A stretch of DNA of 12,800 nt, from the NCBI GenBank assembly GCA_964545075.1, contig CAZJFS010000130.1, positions 1 through 12,800 of the forward strand, in the 5' to 3' direction. The translations under genes and the position numbers were made by a program. This stretch comes from DAOPXV01 sp035352535 (GTDB lineage Bacteria; Muiribacteriota; UBA9980). The notes below the pieces were generated by a model, which did not search any database, had not been told where the DNA came from, and saw only the letters and a program-made list of their open reading frames with translations. Shown piece by piece: positions 1-6,287 of this stretch (positions are counted from its first letter, which is position 1; each line of letters starts with the position of its first letter).

Positions 1-333
1 GAGAGCCTGATAAAGCTTATTGTTTATTCCCGAAAGCGGCTGCTTCATTATATCTGCGATAAATGGCGAAATGTTTGAAAAGCCTTCCTGTTTCATAAAC
101 GTGCTGAAATTTTTATCTGAACGAGTTTCAAGCTTTTCGGATATAAGCTTTTGCGTCATGCGTATCGAGGCGTTGAACATCGACAGTTGATGAGTCCGCT
201 GATGAGTTCGAACGCCTATCGAGAAAAACGAATAAACGGCGCCGGTCACAAGCGGAAGCAATACTATTACGACGATTATTTCCGAAAGCGTAAAGCCTTT
301 TTCCGAAAGCGATTTTTTTTTAAAATTCATCAT
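1..333 (-). CDS. Prepilin, PilW-like minor pilin or pseudopilin (3' end missing)
   Basis: This reading frame is open for 111 codons from ATG at 333 to the window edge, so the C-terminal part is missing. The N-terminus is a type III/class A prepilin leader: a lysine-rich stretch (MMNFKKKSLSEK), then the prepilin peptidase site G-FTLSE with glutamate at mature position 5. A hydrophobic helix rich in Ile and Val follows, with a proline in the position usual for pilins, and then an amphipathic helix (residues about 42-70). The product would be processed at the inner membrane and join the pilus or pseudopilus. The start overlaps the TGA of the upstream GspH-like gene by 4 nt (ATGA at 330-333), which suggests translational coupling; a second ATG follows directly at 330. 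PilW- or GspJ-like assignment rests on order after a GspH-like gene and on the long helix, and is uncertain. The prepilin class itself is secure. Confidence 0.85.
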   Translation of the reverse strand, partial: MMNFKKKSLSEKGFTLSEIIVVIVLLPLVTGAVYSFFSIGVRTHQRTHQLSMFNASIRMTQKLISEKLETRSDKNFSTFMKQEGFSNISPFIADIMKQPLSGINNKLYQAL

Positions 334-872
334 TTTACACCAGCATAACCAGTGGATTTATGTATTTTAACCGTCGCCGAAGCGTTAGACGCCGTTGATG
401 AAAGTTTTATATACGCCGCTTCATCCGGTATCGGAAAATTAACGCCATCGGCCGTCGGCACTCCGTCGCCGCGATAAATTATCAATATCACCGGCTTTTT
501 ATACGTCGAAAAATTCGCGAACTCGACGCTTAATGACAACGCGTATTTTTCTCCGTAAGGCGCGCCAACGGATTCAAGATCAAAATTTTTGTGATCGATA
601 ATAATGCCTGGCTTGAATCCATATATCTGGTATTCACCCGACGAACGTATCACAAGGCCATATATCTTTCCGCCGGTTTTACCGATCGAGAGGCTTCTGG
701 CGTTGACAAGGGCGCTCGAAAGCTCAATGGCGTTCGACGAAAGCTGCCTGTTATGATAGTAACCAAGCATGGCCGGATACGAAGAAGCCGCGATGACGCT
801 CATTATTATCATCACGGTCATTATCTCTATAAGCGTGAAGCCGCGATAAGCGGAACCTTTTATTTTAAGCAT
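330..872 (-). CDS. GspH/FimT-like prepilin (minor pilin)
   Basis: The product is about 180 residues long and has a prepilin cleavage motif, R-G-FTLIE, near residue 11, giving mature Phe1 and Glu5. A hydrophobic helix of about 20 residues follows. The C-terminal part is predicted to be a beta-rich globular domain of the GspH/FimT type, with an alternating pattern (YGLVIRSSGEYQIYGF; KPVILIIYRGDGVP) typical of that family. FimT/GspH proteins are minor components thought to prime pilus or pseudopilus assembly at the inner membrane. I chose ATG at 872. A TTG at 881 would add three residues and lies 13 nt after AAAGGA, so it is a possible alternative. The gene begins 55 nt after the kinase stop with no terminator between, so it is probably co-transcribed with the kinase. 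Its stop overlaps the next prepilin start. Confidence 0.88.
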   Translation of the reverse strand: MLKIKGSAYRGFTLIEIMTVMIIMSVIAASSYPAMLGYYHNRQLSSNAIELSSALVNARSLSIGKTGGKIYGLVIRSSGEYQIYGFKPGIIIDHKNFDLESVGAPYGEKYALSLSVEFANFSTYKKPVILIIYRGDGVPTADGVNFPIPDEAAYIKLSSTASNASATVKIHKSTGYAGVK

Positions 873-927
873 ATCCGTCAATGGAAATTTAAAATCCTTT
901 ATTTAACGTTGCTAACGCCAAACCCGA

Positions 928-3900
928 TCAAATTATTTTAGTCCAGGCTTCCTTCAATTCCTCCATGTTTTTGAAACGATTGGCAGGTTCTTTTTCAAGG
1001 CATTTCAATACTATCGCCTCGACCTGGTATGGTATTTTTCCGTTCTTTTTAGTCGGGGGCACGGGCTTCACTTTCAGGTGCTGATGAACAAAATCACCCG
1101 AAGTGAAAGGCTTTTCACCGGCAAGCATCTCATAGAACATAACGCCGAGCGAATATATGTCGGAACGCCCGTCGACGGCGCCGCCCATGGCCTGCTCAGG
1201 TGAAATATAAGCGAAAGTTCCGAGTATCGTGCCGGCCTTTGTGACCGTCGATTCGTCGAGAGCCTTGGCTAGACCGAAGTCCATTATTTTAACCACACCA
1301 TCCTTAATGACCATTATATTTTCAGGTTTTATATCGCGGTGTACAATATTCAAGCCATGCGTATAAGCCAGAGCGTCGCAGCATTGAATAGCCAGATCCC
1401 TGGTTTCGCCGGTCTGAATAATCTTTTTCTCCTTGATGATCTCCTTGAGGCTCCTGCCGGCAAGTATCTCCATTACAATATATGGCAATTCCCGGCCTTC
1501 GACGCTGAAAATATTCATTATATTAGGATGCTTCAGTTTCTTCAGGACGGACGCTTCCCTTTCAAACCGGTCCATAAAACCTTTGTCGTCCTTAAAACTT
1601 AATATGGGTATCTTTATCGCCACCTCGCGGTTCTCTACCGTGTCATTCGCCTTGAATACTATCCCCATCCCGCCTTTTCCAAGCTGTGAAATTATTTGAT
1701 AGCGCTTATCGATATAATCGGCTTCAGTCAAAACCATTCCTATAGTGGTTTTTTCAGAATCATCCTCGACGGACGCGGATACGATCCTGGCCGAAGCCGC
1801 CAAAGCCAGCCCTATCTTTTCTTTTACGCCATTGAGCCGGTCGCCGGCATCGCGGTAACCCATATCGATGGATATGACGTCCGAAAAAACAGCCTCCGCC
1901 TTTTTCAGATCGCGCCCTTCCTCGAAAAGTCCGGCCGCTTTATATTTAAAAGACAGCTCTTCCTTCGCTGAAAGCCCAAGCCTGGACGGATCTATCGAAT
2001 CATATATTTTCTCGGCGGCCGCGCTCAAATTTTCACGCAAAAAACAAGTTATGAGATATATTTGAACAATAAGGCCTTCCTTTTTACCATCCAAAAGTTT
2101 CGACAATTCCTGAAAAACGGGAATCGCCTTTCTGTACTCGGACCTTTCAAAATAAAGTTTGGCTTCGGCCATCTTTATTTCAACGGGGTTCGCCGCCCGG
2201 CCCGGCCCGCTTTCACCCTGAAGTTTTTTGACGATTACATTCTCGCCATCTATCAGAAGCGTTATATTATCGGCCCCTTCGTCCTTCATCGCCGAGAGCT
2301 TGCGCTCCTCAACGAGCGATCTCACATATTTAAGCCTTTTCAAAACAGATTCCGAATCAGGTTTTTCAACGGAAAGCTTCGTATATATATCGCAGGCGCG
2401 ATCGATATCGCCGCTTTTCAAACACGCTTCGGCGACAACCAGGAAAACGCCGGAAGATTTGGTTATCTCGTATACCTGATCGGCGCTTTCTATCGCCTTC
2501 GAAAACTGCCGGGATTTTATAAGATCGCCGCATAAAGCTATGAAAATTTCAATGAATTTTTCCGGAGTTTCATTTTTTCTCAAAGCGTCGAGTATGATGA
2601 CTATGCACTCATCCGTTTTTTTGATTTTTTGCAAAAGCCTGCAATATTCGGTCTTAACCTTAATATCATTTGGGTTTGATTCATATAATTCCTTGAAAAT
2701 TTCTACAATGTTAGCTTCTTCGCCTTTTTCAAGAAGCAGAAAAGCCTTTTTCTTAAGGAGCGATTTTTCCTTCGGGAAAATAGCGAGTATCTTATCTATG
2801 GCGGCTATCGCCGCATTCACGTTCTTCTGCCTGTTATAAGAATCGATAACGCAACCACCGTATAAAAGAATGACCTTTTTATTGCCGAGCCTTACCGCTT
2901 CGTCGAAATATCCGTTCGCGTGAGGAAGAAGAGCTTCAAGCGCGGCGTTTTTAGTCTCCATGGCTATCCTGAATGTCTCGACGGCATCCTCGTGAAGCGA
3001 CATCTTATAATTAAGTTGAAAAAGTTTCACATAATGATTCACGACGTTATGCGATTTATCCATGATTAAAAGTTTTTTATATACCTCGGCGGCGCGTTCG
3101 AATTCTTCGGACTGTGAAAGGCAATCGGCAAGAAGCATTAGATCCTCGATTGAATCAGAACTTATCTTTACGGCGGCTTCAAGCGTTTCCACGGCGTCCT
3201 TCGGACGTTTATCTTCGACATATAGCCGCGCAAGCACGCGAAGGGGCGCGATATCCGAAGAATCTTCCGGAGCGGATTTCCTGGTTTTTTCCTCGAACGA
3301 TGAAATAGCGGCTTTTATTTTTCCTTTTCTTTTATATAGAGCCACCAGTTCGCCTACATATCCGAAATAAGGCGGCTTCATATTCAGAAGTTCTTCGTAA
3401 TAAATTTCTTCTACCGGCCTGAGCTTTATAAGCGTTTTATAATATTCAACTGCCTCTTCATTTTGTTTGGCTGACTTCAAGTAATTTATGAGGTTTAATA
3501 TAATTTCTATATTTTCAGGCGTCGAATCAAGCATTTCCTTCATTCTTTTGATCTGGGCTTCCATATCTTTTTGAGATAATTTTATTTCCCGGCCGCCTTT
3601 TTTCTTAAGGGCTCCCGCCGCCTTTTTTAAAATTATAAGGCCTATGAGAACGGAAATAGCGATCATAACCTTCTGACCGTGAGTTTCCCACAGCGCCTTA
3701 ACGTCGTCAAGGCTTACCGGAAGCCGTTGTATTTCTTTATCAACAGCCGCCACCGCGGTCTGCCCCTCAAAAACGAATTCTGACGGTGCCGGATAAAATG
3801 AAGAAAACGCGGCGTCAATATTAAATTTTAATATCTGAACGGTATCGACCGTCGGCACGGCCAGATAAACGCCTTTGCCGGTTTCGTCGGAAACCGCCTC

Positions 3901-4989
3901 TATGGTTTCAAAAAGCACTTTCCCTTCAACGGATAAATCCGCGAGAGCCTTTCCCGTCCTCATGTCATTTATTGACACGCGCGACCCGCCCGAAGCAAGG
4001 CATATAAACGTCAGGATATCGTCCGGAAAAGCGCATACGGGCGTAGGAGTGTATTTTTTTGATACCGGGGTTTTTATTTCCCAGACGGCCGCCTGATTAA
4101 AAAGATCGAATCCGGCGTATCCCGCCGCCGTCGTAGCGACAATAAAAGCATGACCGGATTTCGGATCGAGCGCGCCCGTAATCGATAAAACGTTACCCGC
4201 AAGCGGCAGTTGTTTTTTCCCCGCCGCGGCCGGCGCGGAAATATCATATGTTTGAATCTGATTTTTAAAAGCTATAGCCAGAGCCGGCTTTGAAGCGGCA
4301 GCGGCTGCCGAATCCGGATAAAAAAGGAAAGGGCAATCATTCGCGGTAAACACGCCGTCGCCCTTTGACTCGAGTTTGAAAACTCCCTTGCCGTCTCCTT
4401 TATAAATCTCGAATGCCCCTTCCTTTAAAACCGCGAGCCACAAGCTTCCATCCCGGGCATACAGCGCCGAAATCACGGCCACATCCCCGGAAGTTATGAT
4501 CTGATTTTTCGTAAAATCCGAAACGCGAAGTTCATGAACGCCGGACGATGTATGGACCAGAAAACCGGCGGGTGTCGGCTTGACGTCGACTATAGACCCT
4601 TTAGTCCCGGCGGACTCCGAAAAAAGTTTCTTGCCCGTTGCGGCCGCGATCACTTCATAAGCGGAATTTTCAAAAACGACCATTATTATAGTTCTGTCGA
4701 ACGAAGGAATTATTTTTCGAATCCGGGCGCTCACGATATTTTGCCAGTCATTCTTCTCTTCCCTGAAGTTCATCGCGATTATCTTGGAAATAAGAGGAAT
4801 GACGACTCCGGGCCGGGCAGGAGTTCCATAAAGCAGAATATTTCCGCATAACGCGTTATCGGGCTTTTTTTCAGTATATAACGAAAGGTCAGACGCCATT
4901 AAATATCCCGGCAGCAATATCGCGGCGCAATGCGCGAAAAAAAGACACATTAGTATTTTTGAATATATTATGCCTTTATTTTTTTTCAT
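928..4989 (-). CDS. Transmembrane Ser/Thr protein kinase: periplasmic propeller, TPR array and C-terminal kinase domain
   Basis: This 1353-residue protein has four parts. Residues 1-32 are a signal sequence or first membrane anchor. Residues about 80-400 carry repeated beta-strand blocks with PQQ/WD-like signatures (YEVIAAATGKKLFS, VSINDMRTGKALADLSV), predicted as a periplasmic beta-propeller. Residues 441-454 form a membrane helix followed by many lysines, which places the rest in the cytoplasm. Residues about 480-1050 are helical repeats resembling TPRs (for example near 491, 581, 615, 846, 941). Residues 1098-1353 are a complete Hanks-type kinase domain: glycine loop GKGGMG (1104-1109), Lys1126, probable alphaC Glu1145, HRD 1217-1219, Asn1224, DFG 1237-1239 and SPE 1263-1265. 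All catalytic residues are present, so it should be active. A kinase at the C-terminus after TPRs, with an N-terminal sensor, reverses the common bacterial order. The gene overlaps the upstream Ig-protein gene by 14 nt and precedes two prepilin genes. Substrate and ligand are unknown. Confidence 0.93.
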   Translation of the reverse strand: MKKNKGIIYSKILMCLFFAHCAAILLPGYLMASDLSLYTEKKPDNALCGNILLYGTPARPGVVIPLISKIIAMNFREEKNDWQNIVSARIRKIIPSFDRTIIMVVFENSAYEVIAAATGKKLFSESAGTKGSIVDVKPTPAGFLVHTSSGVHELRVSDFTKNQIITSGDVAVISALYARDGSLWLAVLKEGAFEIYKGDGKGVFKLESKGDGVFTANDCPFLFYPDSAAAAASKPALAIAFKNQIQTYDISAPAAAGKKQLPLAGNVLSITGALDPKSGHAFIVATTAAGYAGFDLFNQAAVWEIKTPVSKKYTPTPVCAFPDDILTFICLASGGSRVSINDMRTGKALADLSVEGKVLFETIEAVSDETGKGVYLAVPTVDTVQILKFNIDAAFSSFYPAPSEFVFEGQTAVAAVDKEIQRLPVSLDDVKALWETHGQKVMIAISVLIGLIILKKAAGALKKKGGREIKLSQKDMEAQIKRMKEMLDSTPENIEIILNLINYLKSAKQNEEAVEYYKTLIKLRPVEEIYYEELLNMKPPYFGYVGELVALYKRKGKIKAAISSFEEKTRKSAPEDSSDIAPLRVLARLYVEDKRPKDAVETLEAAVKISSDSIEDLMLLADCLSQSEEFERAAEVYKKLLIMDKSHNVVNHYVKLFQLNYKMSLHEDAVETFRIAMETKNAALEALLPHANGYFDEAVRLGNKKVILLYGGCVIDSYNRQKNVNAAIAAIDKILAIFPKEKSLLKKKAFLLLEKGEEANIVEIFKELYESNPNDIKVKTEYCRLLQKIKKTDECIVIILDALRKNETPEKFIEIFIALCGDLIKSRQFSKAIESADQVYEITKSSGVFLVVAEACLKSGDIDRACDIYTKLSVEKPDSESVLKRLKYVRSLVEERKLSAMKDEGADNITLLIDGENVIVKKLQGESGPGRAANPVEIKMAEAKLYFERSEYRKAIPVFQELSKLLDGKKEGLIVQIYLITCFLRENLSAAAEKIYDSIDPSRLGLSAKEELSFKYKAAGLFEEGRDLKKAEAVFSDVISIDMGYRDAGDRLNGVKEKIGLALAASARIVSASVEDDSEKTTIGMVLTEADYIDKRYQIISQLGKGGMGIVFKANDTVENREVAIKIPILSFKDDKGFMDRFEREASVLKKLKHPNIMNIFSVEGRELPYIVMEILAGRSLKEIIKEKKIIQTGETRDLAIQCCDALAYTHGLNIVHRDIKPENIMVIKDGVVKIMDFGLAKALDESTVTKAGTILGTFAYISPEQAMGGAVDGRSDIYSLGVMFYEMLAGEKPFTSGDFVHQHLKVKPVPPTKKNGKIPYQVEAIVLKCLEKEPANRFKNMEELKEAWTKII

Positions 4990-6097
4990 TCGAGAACTCC
5001 CCGGAATTAAAATGGTCCGATTTAACGGTAAAATGAACGGTAACGTCCTTCATTATATCGTTCGCGTGAAGCGATTTGAAATCTTTAGAAATGAATATTT
5101 TATAATTTCCGCTGTAAAAAGGAAAATCCGGCACGAATATGACGCTTGCCGCGGCGTATAAGTGAAATTTCCCTGGAACAACCCTGTCCGAATCGTCGCT
5201 TACATTTATAAAATCCTCGAATGAAGTTTGCGGACTAAGGCTTTCGGAAAAAGTTAAAAGTATCCTGTCGAATGAATTTATCTCGCGGACCTTCGCGTTC
5301 GGATAGGAATATTTCAGAAAGAAGAGTACTTTCGAAACATTGAAAGACCAGGTATATGTTTCCGCGAGGCATTTGCCGCTTAACCCGGCTATCTTACGGC
5401 TTAACATCACCCTGTAGGAAAGCCCGCCCTTCAAGGCGACCAGCGGACGCGCCTCGAGCCTCATCGCGCTCTGATTATAAGAAACCTCCAGCGGGATTTT
5501 ATCTCTGTTCTGATATAAAGAAATATGCTCCGCAAGGTCGTCGTTTTTATCAAACGCCATTTTCTGATCGAAGGCGGCGTATATCAATGGTTTTTCTTCG
5601 ACTATGCCCGCCCCGTTCGCGGGAAAAACGGATGAAACTTTTATTGGCGGACGGTCAGGCGAAGATATCGTATAGTACTGATACATCATCGCGGCCGGAA
5701 GGCGTTTCCCGGCTTTATCGGCGAGGCCCGTCTTGAAAATAAGGCGGTATTCGCTATCATAAGCGAGTTTTTTAAGAGGTTTGACCGTGATAGTTTTCGC
5801 GGATCTAACGTATTTGACTTCCACCGGCACCGGAGAACCCGTTTTAGAAAGCGAGACGAATTTCGCGTCGACCGTATTCGCGTCCAGATCGCGGTTAAAC
5901 CCTGCCGAAAAAGAAGCGTCCGGATTTATAAGGCCGTCAAGGGTCGAAGGCGAAATCTTAACGATCTTCAGGGACGCGAGCTTCGCGTCTAAAACCGTAT
6001 TCGCAAGATTTGCCGCGGAAGATATGGAACCCGCCGCTGAAAGATATGTCAAAAAAAGTAAAATGAAAATCATTAGAAAAAATTTTTTTTGCTTCAT
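4976..6097 (-). CDS. Secreted protein with three SbsA-type Ig-like (Big_5) domains
   Basis: The 373-residue product has an N-terminal signal peptide (Lys-rich start, hydrophobic residues about 7-22), so it should be exported. No cysteine suits a lipobox, so it is probably soluble in the periplasm or released. Three Ig-like repeats follow at about 45-146, 152-254 and 262-358. Each shows the SbsA/Big_5 pattern: a P-x-(D/N)-G or similar opening, a strand ending in F (AGFNRDLDA, AAFDQKMAFD, LTFSESLSP), and a late Y-x-(L/V/I) strand (SEYRLIFKTG, LSYRVMLSR, GNYKIFISKD). Such domains occur in bacterial surface and adhesion proteins. The gene opens the second operon after a terminator. Its last 14 nt overlap the start of the kinase gene, so the two products are probably made together. 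A partner or ligand role for the propeller of that kinase is inference only. Confidence 0.82.
   Translation of the reverse strand: MKQKKFFLMIFILLFLTYLSAAGSISSAANLANTVLDAKLASLKIVKISPSTLDGLINPDASFSAGFNRDLDANTVDAKFVSLSKTGSPVPVEVKYVRSAKTITVKPLKKLAYDSEYRLIFKTGLADKAGKRLPAAMMYQYYTISSPDRPPIKVSSVFPANGAGIVEEKPLIYAAFDQKMAFDKNDDLAEHISLYQNRDKIPLEVSYNQSAMRLEARPLVALKGGLSYRVMLSRKIAGLSGKCLAETYTWSFNVSKVLFFLKYSYPNAKVREINSFDRILLTFSESLSPQTSFEDFINVSDDSDRVVPGKFHLYAAASVIFVPDFPFYSGNYKIFISKDFKSLHANDIMKDVTVHFTVKSDHFNSGEFSNEKK
4997..5002 (-). promoter_or_regulatory. Shine-Dalgarno site of the kinase gene
   Basis: GGGGAG on the minus strand lies 7 nt before the ATG at 4989 and inside the end of the upstream coding region. 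It supports this start and shows that the kinase gene has its own strong ribosome binding site despite the overlap. Confidence 0.7.
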
Positions 6098-6142
6098 AAA
6101 ACGCCCGCCTATTATATATAATTATCATATTATTATTTTTAT

Positions 6143-6171
6143 ATATTATCATATTTTTTCCAATAAATCAA
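6143..6171 (-). promoter_or_regulatory. Candidate sigma70-type promoter for the Ig-protein/kinase/prepilin operon
   Basis: On the minus strand, TTGATT (6171-6166) and TAATAT (6148-6143) are separated by 17 nt, each matching the consensus at four of six positions. The region between the terminator and the ATG at 6097 is very AT-rich and holds other -10-like boxes, for example TATAAT near 6110 and CATAAT at 6176-6171. The exact promoter is therefore uncertain. A promoter somewhere here is likely because the upstream operon is terminated. Confidence 0.35.
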
Positions 6172-6193
6172 TTATGTATAAACCCGCCGGAGC

Positions 6194-6210
6194 GGTCCGG
6201 ACGCGGACAA
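6194..6210. promoter_or_regulatory. GTCCG/CGGAC inverted-repeat element, copy 1
   Basis: GGTCCGGACGCGGACAA can form a 5-bp stem (GTCCG 6195-6199, CGGAC 6204-6208). It matches the element at 12349-12366 at 15 positions, with a 2-nt versus 3-nt variable core. Both lie between the end of one transcription unit and the promoter region of the next pilus operon. A neighbouring palindrome, CCGGAGCGGTCCGG (6187-6200), overlaps it. It could be an operator for a shared regulator; an RNA hairpin is an alternative. Confidence 0.45.
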
Positions 6211-6255
6211 TAAAAAAAAGCGCGAGTATCTATTAATCAAGATTCTCGCGCTTTT
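6211..6255 (-). terminator. Rho-independent terminator of the lipoprotein-pilMNOPQ operon
   Basis: An 11-nt perfect inverted repeat (AAAAGCGCGAG at 6216-6226 against CTCGCGCTTTT at 6245-6255) has a further 4-bp inner stem (ATCT/AGAT) after one mismatch and a small loop. On the minus strand it is followed by eight U residues (6219-6212). It begins about 30 nt after the secretin stop codon. There is no T-run on the other side, so it acts in the minus direction. Confidence 0.92.
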
Positions 6256-6287
6256 CAGAGCTTGGTTTCCGGCTTTAACGGCTCGCT

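Noticed and set aside
5356..6236. Plus-strand open frames opposite the Ig-like gene, reaching into the terminator region
   Set aside because: They overlap a convincing minus-strand gene and a terminator, encode arginine- and serine-rich sequence with no domain pattern, and have no clear ribosome binding site.
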